Source: Gloeopeniophorella convolvens (lineage: Eukaryota > Basidiomycota > Agaricomycetes > Russulales). From it: a stretch of DNA of 64,000 nt. Below are positions 35,127-46,029 of this stretch, in pieces. Within the stretch, counting starts at the first letter, position 1; each line of letters begins with the position of its first letter. A program made the translations under genes and the position numbers. The DNA lies in contig WTXD01000063.1 of assembly GCA_022496205.1 (NCBI GenBank), positions 1 through 64,000 on the forward strand, given 5' to 3'. Under the pieces are notes generated by a model. That model saw only the letters and a list, made by a program, of their open reading frames with translations. It was not told where the DNA came from and ran no database searches.

Positions 35127-36688
35127 ATGGATTTCGCTGAGTACCCTTTCCAGATATCTGTGACAGAGGACGAGCTCGTCCTGCTGCAGCGCAAGCTCGA
35201 TGCTGTTCGTTTCCCAGATGAGATTGAGCAAGCCGAATGGGCATACGGCGCACCTCTCGCAGATATTCAACGCCTGGTCGAAAGGTGGCGGACCACCTAC
35301 GACTGGCGCCTTCACGAGCGTGCCCTGAACAAGATGCCTATGTTCACAAAAGATATCATACTGGATGACTTTGGAACACTTAACCTACACTACATACATC
35401 AAAAGAGCACCAACAACAACGCAATCCCGCTCTTGTTCGTCCATGGTTGTACGTCAGTCTACCTTGCGGATGACACGCTCGGGTTGAGCGAAACCCTGGT
35501 TGACAGGGCCGGGCTCCTTCATCGAGGTTCAAAAGCTCCTGCCTCTACTGACGGAGTCCAACCCCGTTTACCCATCTTTTCACGTCGTCGCCCCCAGCCT
35601 TCCAGGATTTGCCTGGTCGCAGCCTGCGTTAAAAAAAGGCTTTCAAGGAAAACATTACGCAGAGGTAAAAATATCACTGTCATTCACTGCCGTTGCCTTG
35701 TGCTCAGCTTTATCAATCCAGCTGTTCCACAAGCTCATGCTCTCCCTCGGCTATGCTGAATACGTCACGCAGGGTGGTGATTGGGGCCACAGGGTGAAAT
35801 CCCGTCTGAACTGTGACACAATCCATTCTGATCATTTCGTTGAAACCTCAACATGACAGCTGACGCGCACTTTGGCCTATAAGTATGGACCTACGCACGT
35901 CAAGGCATCCCATACCAATTTCCCAATGTAATGGTTTTCTTCCTCCCGTTTTATTGCAGGCTCAATAATTTCGCGCAGTGCCAACTCGATCACATTCCTT
36001 CGCAGCCCTATTCAATACATAAGGCATCTCGCCACACCTTATACTCGCTTAGAATCGGAAGGCATAGCGCGCTTCGATAAATTCATGAGAGTAGGAAGTG
36101 GATACTCGGAAGAGCAGTCAACGATGCCGCAAACCCTTGGGTATTCCCTTGCTGATTCCCCTGTCGGCCCTCTATCTTGGATCTACGAAAAGCTCGTCGA
36201 CTGGTCTGATGCGTATCCATGGACAGATGATGAGGGTGAGTTTAACCTTGATGGTCGCATCCTAGCTTCACTTCAACGTTCCTGTCTAACTTGATGTCGT
36301 TTCTAGTGCTCTCTTGGGTCTCCATCTACTGGTTCTCACGAGCAGGTCCTGCTGCATCCTTGAGGATTTACTATGAACTTCAAAAGTCTAACGAGGTGGT
36401 CTCCTTGCCGAGGCCGGTGGTTCCTTTCGGCATCTCATTCTTCCCGAAGGAAATCAACATGGCTCCGAAGGCGTGAGTTGCGCTACCTGGGCTTCATACA
36501 TCTCTTCAACTGACTTCCATCGCAGGGCCATCCGCGGCGACCTGAATGTCGCTTTTGAATCTGAGCACCAGGTCGGCGGGCATTTCCCGGCTTATGAGCA
36601 GCCAGAGGCTCTTGCTAGTGATCTGAGGAAGATGTTTGGCAAAAACGGGCCCGTTGCAGGAGTCGTCCCAGGTCGCAGTGGATACTGA
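35127..36688 (+). CDS. Epoxide hydrolase, microsomal type
   Basis: Exons 35127-35448, 35507-35664, 35722-35793, 35860-35927, 35979-36235, 36307-36472, 36526-36688; 401 residues. An N-terminal EHN region ([19 protein letters not shown]) precedes an alpha/beta hydrolase core: oxyanion motif HGWPGS, nucleophile Asp about 180 in QGGDWGH, and catalytic His about 367 in EHQVGGHF. The reaction is hydrolysis of epoxides to diols; the natural substrate is unknown. No signal peptide or clear membrane anchor seen at this start, so it may be soluble. The acceptor of intron 4 (35978) was chosen over 35959 because only it keeps the family frame. Confidence 0.9.
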
Positions 36689-37421
36689 TGTCACATAGTA
36701 ACGGGTGGCGTACTTCGAGTTAGCCCTGGTTTTACAAGATGCTCCATTCGCGTGTACGCGAGGCTCTTGTCCGTTTCCGGGCGTGTGACCATACGTACCT
36801 GTATCATAAGGGTGAGAATGTGATCATTATGAACGGTGTTATTGGCGTTAGACTCGCGTCAAATCTATGTGAGCACCAGATCCCGATGGCGACATCCATA
36901 GTCGCCCAGATACTCGCGCAACAGCTTTGGCACAAGTAGCTTTGGCGACTCCTTCATTGACACCAGAGCGTCGTTGCGATCGGATCGCGCGCGCAGCGCG
37001 CGTGACCGAGCTCTCCCCGCACTCGCTGTCTCCCTCCCTCCGTCGGTGTCGCGTGCGCACGGTGTTCAAGCGTGCGTGGCACCCAATAGGACCGTTTTCA
37101 TTTTCGATTCGTAACCAGTATTGAACGAATATATCTACGTTGAGCAAACGCTGCGCGTTTGCCGCGAATCGACCGTATATTCAACATCTACTAGTGTCGG
37201 GGTTTCTTTTTCGTTACTAATTGAACCAGCAACTCGGTCCTTCCCCTCGCACGACCAAAGATTCCTCCGAGAGTTGAAGTCAGTCACAGTCTAGCAAAGT
37301 GGATCATGCAGACACCGTATCTGAATGAGCGATATACATATGCCGTGACCCCCATCAACCGACCTAAGTATTTCACAAGGTATGCATGTAGAGAAGTTGA
37401 TGGTAGAACTGGAACACCTTC
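36689..37421. other. Gene-free interval between convergent genes
   Basis: Open frames here (for example 36739-36939) do not resemble any family and lack splice context. A GC-alternating stretch near 36985-37005 (GCGCGCGCAGCGCGCG-like) can fold back on itself. Nothing else supported. Confidence 0.4.
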
Positions 37422-38996
37422 TCAGTGAAGGCGTAGTCGCTCGCCGAGAATCTCAGCCAATTCGAGACCGTGATGACCTGTAAAGTTTGTGCACCCCACC
37501 ACTGCAACGTCCTCCAACGGCAACGCATCAGCGGACCGTCTGGCGCCAATACCAGAGCCATCCGTTGCCTGGACTCTCGCCCGAATGGCCTCCACGATCG
37601 CTGACCCGCCTAGTCGTTGACAATTGATCAATTCTAAACTTTTCAGTCTTGGGAGAAACACCGTCCCGTCTGAGTCGGGCGCAAGCATGTGCATGACGCG
37701 ATCCGCCATGTCACTTGCAACGATCCGGAACTCAGTCAACGACTGCGTGTGAGAGAACATCCACGCAAAGTCCTTCGTCCGCATGTCGGCATAGTCCATT
37801 TCGAGCACTCGCAGTGGCGGCATACTACGACGCAGTAAACTGCGGAGTCCCATGCCGGTTGCGTGGTCGCTTTGCGGCGATTGCGAGAAATCTTGGAATT
37901 CATCTTCTGAATCACCATCCTCGAGCGCGCAGTTTATGCCAAAGGCGGATGTGTGCGAAGGAAAAAATATTTCTGTTGGGGCCGGGGACGGGGGTACAAC
38001 TTCTACAGGGCCATCTTCGTCCATCCCATGGCCATGTGAAGAGGGCCCTGGCCCTGGCGTGGAATCGACTGGCGAAGGCGGGGAGAGGGGAAGGTACGGG
38101 TTGAGGACTGGAAACACGAAGTCGACGTTGAGGTGTTCGAGATACAGCTCCCGCAAAGTGGGAGTATACAAATGCGAAAGGATTATGCGTGTCGAAAGTG
38201 TGCTATGCAAGACAAGGGATCGCAGCCGCGGAAGGTTGACAACGGGAGGCGGGTGGCGGATATCCTCGGGCTTGATCAGCGGCTCCGACATGGAGCCGGT
38301 GAACGAGAAGAATTCGAGTTCAGGGCAGACAGTGAGAAATCGAAGCAAGTCGTCGGGGCGGATGTTCAAGGTCATAGAACTCTCCGTAATCGAGAGAGTC
38401 ACGAAGCGGAGTGGGCTTAGTGTGAGCGGAGAGGGTAGCTGGGATAACATAACCGTCATGAACAGAAGGTTCGAAGTCAGAGAGATCGTATATGGCTTGA
38501 ACGTCCCTGACTGCACGATGTCCCCTTCTTCAGCCGCCTGATGACGCATTTGATCTGCCATTTCGTCCATCTCCAACGGATCGAGGATCCCGATGTCGAG
38601 TTCTTCGAGCTTCGGTTCGCCGTTTTCCCTGTTCCAGAACTCGCCAAATCTCACAGCCTCCTCTCTTGCACCTCCGATTGTGCATGAGCGCCACCGGCTG
38701 AGATGGTTCAGGAACGGCGCAAGCAGGGGGAGGAGACTATCACGAGATGTGATGGTGATATCCACGTCAAAAGGAAGGTTGTGACTGTGCCCAAGGTAGT
38801 AGTGGGATACACGGTTGGTGACATCAAAGGACAGAGAATAGTCGTCGAGGATAATGAGCTGGAAAAGGCGTGGGGAATGATCTATGATGTCCTTCCATTG
38901 CCGGCAGACCTCGCCTAGGGTGATTGCGGTGAGTGCTGCCGAATGAGTGCACCAAGTAAAGATATCGACCAGTAGTTCGGTAGGAAGATAGTCCAT
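37422..38996 (-). CDS. F-box protein
   Basis: One uninterrupted frame of 524 residues. It opens with an F-box (MDYLPTELLVDIFTWC...VCRQWKDIIDHSPRLF, residues 1-44), the Skp1-binding module of SCF ubiquitin ligases. The remainder has leucine-rich-like segments (LPRLRSLVLHS, LPRLKSLELINC) that probably form the substrate-binding part, plus an acidic Pro-rich insert around 310-370. Agaricomycetes carry large families of such proteins with unknown targets. Absence of introns is common in this family. Confidence 0.85.
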   Translation of the reverse strand: MDYLPTELLVDIFTWCTHSAALTAITLGEVCRQWKDIIDHSPRLFQLIILDDYSLSFDVTNRVSHYYLGHSHNLPFDVDITITSRDSLLPLLAPFLNHLSRWRSCTIGGAREEAVRFGEFWNRENGEPKLEELDIGILDPLEMDEMADQMRHQAAEEGDIVQSGTFKPYTISLTSNLLFMTVMLSQLPSPLTLSPLRFVTLSITESSMTLNIRPDDLLRFLTVCPELEFFSFTGSMSEPLIKPEDIRHPPPVVNLPRLRSLVLHSTLSTRIILSHLYTPTLRELYLEHLNVDFVFPVLNPYLPLSPPSPVDSTPGPGPSSHGHGMDEDGPVEVVPPSPAPTEIFFPSHTSAFGINCALEDGDSEDEFQDFSQSPQSDHATGMGLRSLLRRSMPPLRVLEMDYADMRTKDFAWMFSHTQSLTEFRIVASDMADRVMHMLAPDSDGTVFLPRLKSLELINCQRLGGSAIVEAIRARVQATDGSGIGARRSADALPLEDVAVVGCTNFTGHHGLELAEILGERLRLH

Positions 38997-39431
38997 GAAA
39001 AATCAGCGAGGTGCTGATGACAGCGTGTTGCGGTTGAGCGCTGTTGTACTCGTGCTGATTGACACTGCTCCCGCCGGCCGAGCGAGGGCACGAAGCGCGT
39101 GAGAATCTTTGAAAGCAATCAGCTTGCTCTGCTCTGGTGCGCGCTTGGCCATCAATAAATGGAGGACCCGCAACGCGACAAGACTCGATTAAGAGCTGGA
39201 AAGGGGGACCACATGGAAGAAAATGGTGTCCTACATTAATATTCCAACGCTCTGAATAGAGGCACTAGACTTTCTAGACAATCAAAGGGATGTTATTGCA
39301 TTACATAACCTTTAGAACTGCTATCCTGTGGCTGTCGGACTTTCAATTAGAACTGAACTCTAATTGTAGTATCAACCCAAAGGACCGACATTCATCGTTA
39401 CCCTCGTCATCCGTCAATCCCTTCTCTCAAA
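38997..39431. other. Divergent promoter region, F-box / RPS19
   Basis: 435 bp between two divergent start codons. It must hold both promoters. A pyrimidine-rich stretch (about 39396-39428) lies right before the RPS19 ATG, as is common for ribosomal protein genes. Confidence 0.45.
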
Positions 39432-40023
39432 ATGCCCGGTGTACGCGATATCAGGTGCGTTGTATTCGCTATATGCTGCAGCGAACACAACATAAACTCT
39501 ACCAACTACGCCCGACAGCCCAGACGCCTTCATTACCGCATACGCATCCCACCTCAAGCGATCGGGCAAGCTTGAGGTCCCGACTTGGGCCGACATCGTC
39601 AAGACCGGTGCCTACAAGGAACTCGCACCCTACGATCCCGACTGGTACTACACCCGTGCTGGTACGTCGATGTCCGCGTTTTGGATTGCGTTAGCTCATA
39701 TCCACTTGTCTGTAGCTGCGGTTGCGCGGCACATCTACCTCCGCAAAGATGTTGGCATTGGCGCCCTCATCAAACTCCACGGTGGTCGCAACCGCCGCGG
39801 AAACCGTCCCTCACACCACGGAGATGCCTCTGCCTCTGTTCAACGCAAAATCTGCCAGTCGCTAGAGAAGATCGGCGTGCTCGAGCAGGGTCCCAATGGT
39901 GGCCGCCGCATCTCACAAGACGGGCAGCGGGACCTCGACCGGATCGCTACCGCTGTCGTTGAGGCAGAGCGCGAGGAGGATGACGAGGACGAGGACGAGG
40001 CCGAGGAAGAGGAGGAGGAGTAA
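39432..40023 (+). CDS. RPS19: 40S ribosomal protein S19
   Basis: Exons 39432-39454, 39519-39661, 39716-40023; 157 residues. The sequence follows the eS19 family throughout (VPTWADIVKTG, PDWYYTRAAAVARHIYLR, GGRNRRGNRPSHH, QSLEKIGVLE, GRRISQDGQRDLDRIA). It is a structural protein of the 40S head needed for late 18S rRNA maturation. The first exon is only 23 nt. Unusually, the normal end is followed by a run of about 20 almost purely acidic residues before the stop, making it somewhat longer than typical. Confidence 0.95.
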
Positions 40024-40550
40024 TCGCGACACCCCTTCACTGCCTTGCGTATGATTTCTCGTGCCTTTCTAACCATTATGACTCGCATGCGCCAATCATC
40101 AAAACATGCTTCTCACTCATCTGATCTTTGTGTAGGCTGGATTGCGTGAAACCATCCGCGTTAACACATGATCATCTTCACCACCAACGACCTCTTTGGC
40201 CTTGACCGAGTGGCAATACTCTATGAACCGCCGTAGTGGCAACCATGCGCCGCATAAGCTAGCTTGACGGCGCATGACGAGATGTATGCACCTGTCAGTT
40301 GAGGCGCTCGTGCGTACGACTCTGCAGATGATTCCGAATAATCGTACCCTTGACTAGATGCAGGGGCTATCCAAGTGCTTCAGCGTGGTCGCGTCATACA
40401 TTGAGATGATTTACCGACGGACTGGCTGACGCATCTACGGCGTGGGCACGCGACAACGACATTTGCAGACGTCTATGGCACATTAAGGGCGCGAAACCAT
40501 GATTACATGGAGGGGAGGGTGTGATTCGAACGGGTCCGATACCGGATGTC
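40024..40550. other. Gene-free interval between convergent genes
   Basis: 3' region of RPS19 and of the minus-strand unknown gene. A GTTCGAATCAC-like box on the minus strand near 40529 was checked as a tRNA and rejected. Nothing else seen. Confidence 0.4.
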
Positions 40551-41507
40551 CTATTGACAGCCCTCTTGCAAACCTTTCCCCCCTGCCCATACTCCTTTGA
40601 CCAGGTCCAGGAAATTAGTAAATGGAGATATTGGCCATCCGTATAGATTGGCTGGCGTGATAGATTCATCATACGCGACTGCAAGGCCACTCCGGAGGGC
40701 TCCGTGACGACTGGACAGCTTGAGTAGGTCGTTTGGGCCATATACTGTCCGCGCTAGGGCCTCCTCACCCTCTTCGGCCAACACCGTGGAGCCAGGGAAC
40801 AACGCCGACTCAGCGGCTGAGTCCGTGACGCGCGTGACGAGGCTCAGTGTTGCATTGTCCACGGAGAGCAAAGACGCGAGTAAGGAGAGGAAAGGAAAGT
40901 GAATGCGCGGTCGAAGCTCAAGGGACCCTGAGCGTGAGCGTGTAGAGCGACGGTTGGAATCCAGAGAGTGACCTCGCCGTTCTAACGGACGACCATGCAT
41001 GCGGAGGACAAGTATACTCGGGGAGGCTTGTGGGTGTCGATGCTGGGGAATAAGATCCCATCGACTGGCACGCACAATTTCCTCGCTAAGCACCGACTCG
41101 TTATCCTCCAGGGCGATGTCTTGAGCGTCCCAGTCCCACTCTTCGCGACCACGTTCGTCTATATTGGTGCCGGAGAGCTGGAGTGGGGAGTTTACGCAGT
41201 CCCAGCCGCGTTCGCTGCTTGTGCTGCTGCTGGGAAGGAGGCTACTGCTGCTACTGATGCTTTCGTTTCTATGTCGCTGCCTCGGTCGTCCAGAACGTAG
41301 AGGACAGCCGGTGACCGTGTGCGGATGAAGCCCTGCAGGGCTGGGAGGGGCCGAAGAAGGGTTCGGAAAGATGTAGATGGACCGATCGTCGGCAGACAAG
41401 TCGGAGGCCGTGTCTCGATTATGTTGAAGGCCGTTCTCGACTTGAGTATCAACAGAATCCGTCGCAAGAAACGACCCACGACGGTGTGATCGAGGGTAGT
41501 ATTCCAT
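40551..41507 (-). CDS. Unknown conserved-looking protein
   Basis: One frame of 318 residues from ATG 41507 (MEYYPRSHRRGSFLATDSVD). The open frame extends upstream to 41651 without a plausible start. The N-terminal two thirds are Ser/Arg/Asp-rich and probably disordered. The C-terminal part (RPRIHFPFLSLLASLLSVD...LYGWPISPFTNFLDLV) is ordered and hydrophobic, with one segment near residues 205-225 that could be a short membrane or buried helix. I do not recognise the family. Additional 5' exons cannot be excluded. Confidence 0.6.
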   Translation of the reverse strand: MEYYPRSHRRGSFLATDSVDTQVENGLQHNRDTASDLSADDRSIYIFPNPSSAPPSPAGLHPHTVTGCPLRSGRPRQRHRNESISSSSSLLPSSSTSSERGWDCVNSPLQLSGTNIDERGREEWDWDAQDIALEDNESVLSEEIVRASRWDLIPQHRHPQASPSILVLRMHGRPLERRGHSLDSNRRSTRSRSGSLELRPRIHFPFLSLLASLLSVDNATLSLVTRVTDSAAESALFPGSTVLAEEGEEALARTVYGPNDLLKLSSRHGALRSGLAVAYDESITPANLYGWPISPFTNFLDLVKGVWAGGKGLQEGCQ

Positions 41508-41793
41508 GGTGGTGATTAGGGGAGGGGCAAGATGATTGCTGGTGTGTGGAGCGCCGGTACGAGACGGGGCTACTCCGCGGCGTATCGTGACTTCACTCAT
41601 CCAAGTCAAGTCACTTGCGGCACACTTGTCTCTGGCCCTGACTCTGTCCACAGATTATGGCTTATGTGCAAGCGAGGCGGAGCCCCACCGTCAACAGCGG
41701 CTTGTTCAAGTTGCTACTTACCCCTTACCAATACCGTACATACACGACGAAACGCCAATCGCATTGGGCCAACGCCGGTATCAAGATAACTAC

Positions 41794-42698
41794 TCAATCT
41801 TTCCTCCAGACCATGAGGAAATCTTTTCCGACATGGCTGGGTCGGGTCACTTCTGGCAACTCGCTAATGACCTTCGTCCAACCTTGCAAGGGCCCGTCGT
41901 AGTGTTCAGGTAGCACAAAATGGGGCGGGCCGCCACCCTCCGGATCCAAGCCCAGGGGATATACGAGCGTAATCAGATAAGCACCCGGATTGGCGAGGGC
42001 ACTCATCTGGCGACCCCAGGAAAGACGCATCGCCGGCGGAATTGCAACGAAGAAGCTGAAAGTCCAGCCAATGAGCCCCGCAGTCAGCGCTCGATACATA
42101 CGCAGTGCACTCACGTGTAATCATAAATCAAGTCATAGCGTGGGTCCTCTTCTCCAACAGGTGCGAAGAAATCTGCTTCTTTGATCGACACCTTCTCCTT
42201 CCCATCACTCGACACTGAAGCAAGCACCCTTGGCGAACGCAAGTATCAGTTACGGAAAGGATGCGAGACGCTCCTATACGCACCCTCTAGCTGCAGTGAC
42301 CGCAGTTGGCGAAATATCAATTGCAGTGGTGTCAAGTCCCAGTGTGGACGCAATCACGAGGGCGTCGTATGCCTGTGCCTGGGCTACAGCAACAATAGCT
42401 CATAGTTGAGTCTATACGTACCCTACCGCACCCTGGGACCAGAGCTCTCCCATTCGTAGGCAGTGGGAGGCGCTTCGACTCGATCAGATTACGCAGCGGA
42501 GGCTGGGCTTCACCGACGTCCCAAGGCGTGATATTCTGCTTCCTGTAGACAAAGACCCGTTAGATACTCTTACACAGGAGGCACCGGGCCGTGCACTTAC
42601 CATACTTCATCCCAGCCAGAAAAGTCCTTCCTACCGGCCAGAATCGACCTAAGGGCCACAACATGAGGGATGGATTCGATGGGGACGGTGTCTGGCAT
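41794..42698 (-). CDS. TPMT-family SAM-dependent methyltransferase
   Basis: Exons 42698-42601, 42542-42422, 42372-42284, 42228-42115, 42055-41794; 227 residues. It shows the thiopurine/thiol methyltransferase signature: W-x2-ITPWDVGEAQPPL, the SAM-binding LVPGCGRAYD, IDISPTAV, then a segment (YDLIYDYTFFVAIPPAMRLSWGRQM) and a C-terminal HFVLPEHY. Likely methylates thiols, halides or other small nucleophiles with S-adenosylmethionine in the cytosol; the substrate cannot be told. The alternative acceptor at 42379 would add two residues after CGR. Confidence 0.88.
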
Positions 42699-43143
42699 GG
42701 GGCTTCTTCTGTCGACACTCGCACCGCTGCTCAGGGCAAACGCAAGTTTAAAAGGGCGACTTACAGGGATAATTTACTAATTGTTGCGACCATATGCCGG
42801 CCAGGAGCGGGGTTTGTCCTCAGTAACCTACGCCGCATCCAGCAACGTGATCTTGGCGCATACACTCTGACTGGGAGCTGCCCTGAAGGCGGCTTGGTCA
42901 CAAATCACACACCGTGACTCAGGGCTTTCCACGAGCGTAAATTTCATTCCTGGACTCGGCACAGATCACACAGTGTAGAACAGTAAACTATGCCCTAGCT
43001 GCCTGTAGGAGGCTACTGCTCGAGATAGAATCCCCAAGAATTTAGGCAGCAAGTGATCAAGACTACATGAAGCCATCACAGATCACAGGCACAAATAAGT
43101 ACTTACATAGTTCAAGCACCCCTGGCATCATATTTCATCCTCT
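42699..43143. other. Gene-free interval
   Basis: Upstream region of the methyltransferase and 3' end of the membrane protein gene. The plus-strand open frame 42591-42917 runs against the methyltransferase first exon and is not taken as a gene. Confidence 0.4.
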
Positions 43144-43784
43144 CTAACTGGGATATGCTTTCCTTCCCTGAAGGATCGTCCTGTGGAAGAAATACTGCAG
43201 TAGTGCGGTTGCAAGCGCGAAGCACCACCAAATGGTGTTTGTCAGACCTTGTCCACTGATCACACAGAATGCGGGGGCTAGGGCAGTTGTTCCATACACC
43301 ACGTGATATGGGGTGGGCACATACGTTCCCTCGCGTAGATTATTCACGCTGGGAAGCGCAACCATGGCAGACAGTGCTAGCAGGTGGAGTGATGCAAAGA
43401 GGGTATCGAGGGGGATCCGTGGAGGTTGTGCAGGTGAAAGGAAAGGATCGAGGGGGTTGACTTGTCGGAAGATATACAGTGTGTGCCTATGGGCTTCGGT
43501 GTTCAGCGGGTGACGCGCACGTATGCAGGAGGGACCTACAGGACGACGGAGCAACCTACGACCACGCGCGAGAATAAGAGAATTTGCTTGTTAGAGGCAT
43601 CATTCTCTACCTTTAAGCTTTGGACAACCTGCTCTTGCTCTACGAGTCTAGTCAGCGACGCGTTTTGGACGCTGCGACGCAGTGTTACATGCGTACCCTG
43701 ATCGTCCAAGATGGCTGAATCAAGGACCGAAATTTCTTCGTCAGTGGCTGACACGAACGGGAGCCTCTTCTTGATTTCCGACAT
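43144..43784 (-). CDS. Small multi-spanning membrane protein, unknown
   Basis: Exons 43784-43540 and 43486-43144; 195 residues. The soluble N-terminus (MSEIKKRLPFVSATDEEISVLD) has a short coiled-coil-like stretch (LTRLVEQEQVVQSLKVE). Four hydrophobic segments follow: about 72-92, 110-128, 145-160 and 168-184. The splice donor after ...GCSVV was chosen because it joins two halves of the first membrane helix in frame with a 53-nt intron. No family recognised. Confidence 0.7.
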
Positions 43785-43987
43785 TTATTCAAGTTGCGCG
43801 CACCGTCAGGTTCTGGCTAGCGGCACTCCGATGAGCACCTTCTCGTTCTCGTGTCTTACGCAGCCGTAACAGGCTTGCTCCTGTGAGGCGAGGCGGTGGG
43901 CGGTGCATCGGACCGGCACTCCAGGTTGAGGAAAACTGTCACTTTCACGTGACCTCCACCCCAAAACTTGCACTCTCTACTTCCAAA

Positions 43988-45934
43988 ATGTCCGCGACAG
44001 AGCCTATCATCGAAGACGGGCAATTTGACGACGCCACAAACGATGGATCCGAGAATCCGAGGCAAGGACACAACTATATAGACGACCCACTCCCCGAACT
44101 ATCAGAAGACAGCTCAGAAGAGGACGATGATCTAGAGTTAGAAGAACTTGACGAGCTAGCTAGAGCAGAGGATGAAGATTGGGAAGTTGCGGAGAGAGGT
44201 GAGCAACCGACGATAATCTTCGACGAGATACACTTAACATTTCACTAGATTTTACAAAACAGTACAATCGCCTACGGCAGCATCTTGCAGTGAATGCAGG
44301 GAATGCGCAAGGTGTAGCCTCCTCAATCAAACAATCAGCTTCAGTCGCCTCCCTCCCTGCAGTCAATCGACCAAAACTTCCATCGACACCGAAAACGCCG
44401 GCACCAGACCAACTGCTCGCTCTTGCGAAGTACTCCTCTCGCCTGGCTAAGGTCGATGTGCCCTATATGATGGGCGTGGGTGTAAACAGGAAGGGGCCGA
44501 GCTCATATGCGAACATGAAGGACAAGTCTGATCGCGCTACCAATGAGCAGGTTCTTGACCCCCGCACACGCATTATCCTGTTCAAGATGATCGGTCGCGG
44601 ATTGATCCATGAGGTAAACGGTTGTGTGAGTACGGGAAAGGAGGTATGAAGTGTCTACTCAGACGACCTATTCCTCATAGGATTAACGCACCCTACCGGC
44701 AGGCCAACGTCTATCATGCCCTGACTCCCCAATCCACTCATTTGGCGCTCAAAATCTACAAAACGTCCATTTTGATATTCAAGGACCGCGACCGATACGT
44801 GACAGGAGAGCACCGCTTCCGGCGTGGGTACAGCCGCAGGAATCCCCGAAAGATGGTGCGGCTATGGGCGGAGAAAGAGCTCCGTAATCTACGGCGACTA
44901 CGTGCTGCAGGCATACCTTGTCCCGAGCCGCTGGAGGTCCGTGAGAACGTCCTCGTCATGGGCTTCCTCGGAGACAAGGAGGGCTGGTACGCATGCAGAC
45001 GTACCTACCTTATTGCTCTGACATCAGGCGTTCCAGGGCATCGCCCCGGCTCAAGGACGCCGAGATCGACGACAAATCGAGTTACACATCTCTTATTCCG
45101 AACTTGTGCTCAACGTCCGGAAGCTCTTCCACCAATGCAAACTCGTCCATGCCGATCTTTCGGAGTACAACATCCTTTACCACGAGGGCCACCCGTATAT
45201 CATCGATGTCTCGCAAAGTGTCGAACACGACCACCCTTCTGCATTCGACTTCTTGCGCAGCGACATCAAGAATATCGAAGGCTTTTTCTCGAAGATGGGC
45301 GTTCAATGCTTAGGAATGCGACGGTGCTTTGAGTTCATTGTTAGGGAGACTTTGGATATCGCTGGCGGTCCCACTGATGAAGACATTCTGGAAGAATGGC
45401 TCAATATTACTGTATCGGACGTCCATTCCGGGGAAGTCACGCCCCAGAACGCATCAGGGCAAGCCGTGCACGAAGATCTTGTCTTCCAGAAATCTTATAT
45501 CCCTCGCACGCTCGGCGAGTTGTATGATCCAGAACGCGACATCGCAGCGCTCTCACTTGGGGATGGGCCGAAACCGATCTACGCTAATACGATTGAACTG
45601 GTGCAGACGACTACTGTGGTCCCCGATGCGCAACCTGAGGACCCCGAAGATTTGCAGGCTCCGTTGCCAGAAGAGGGACCTCAAGACAGCGATAGCAGTG
45701 TGGACTGTCAAGATGGAGACCAGGGCAGGCCATTTGAGGACCGGCTCCCACGTGGACACCGTCATGAAGACCGCGAGCTAAAGAAGGCACGTTTATTCTA
45801 TCTACATAGGCACCGCAGTTTTTTCACACACACCCCAGGAGCGAAAGAAGGTCGTCAAGGCTGAGCAGCGCGAACGACGGAAGACGAAGATGCCTAAGGC
45901 GGAGAAGAAGAAGCACATGAAGGCGTCGCGTTGA
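43988..45934 (+). CDS. RIO1: RIO1 atypical protein kinase, apparent frameshift
   Basis: Exons 43988-44198, 44249-44643, 44703-44986, 45037-45786, 45839-45934; about 578 residues after correcting one base. Acts in final 40S maturation. Motifs: nucleotide loop STGKEANVYHA, Lys in LALKIYKTS, catalytic HADLSEYN, metal site IIDVSQSV, and the basic C-terminal tail [13 protein letters not shown]. In exon 4 the frame changes by one base within or next to the AAA run at about 45074-45076: DAEIDD is read in one frame and [21 protein letters not shown] in another, with no intron possible between them. One missing A would explain it. The last intron (45787-45838) needs a GC donor. Confidence 0.85.
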
Positions 45935-46029
45935 AGCATTGTGTTCCGTGGCGGTGGCCTCCTGTAGTCATCGTGCGAATACTTGTACTTCTATTCGGCC
46001 GGCGATAGCCTGCGCCCCAATATGGATGC

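Noticed and set aside
40485..40560. Minus-strand GTTCGAATCAC box resembling a tRNA B box
   Set aside because: The bases on either side do not pair as a T stem, and no matching acceptor stem or anticodon arm is present.
42591..42917. Plus-strand 108-codon frame
   Set aside because: Antisense to the first exon and promoter of the methyltransferase; no family match.
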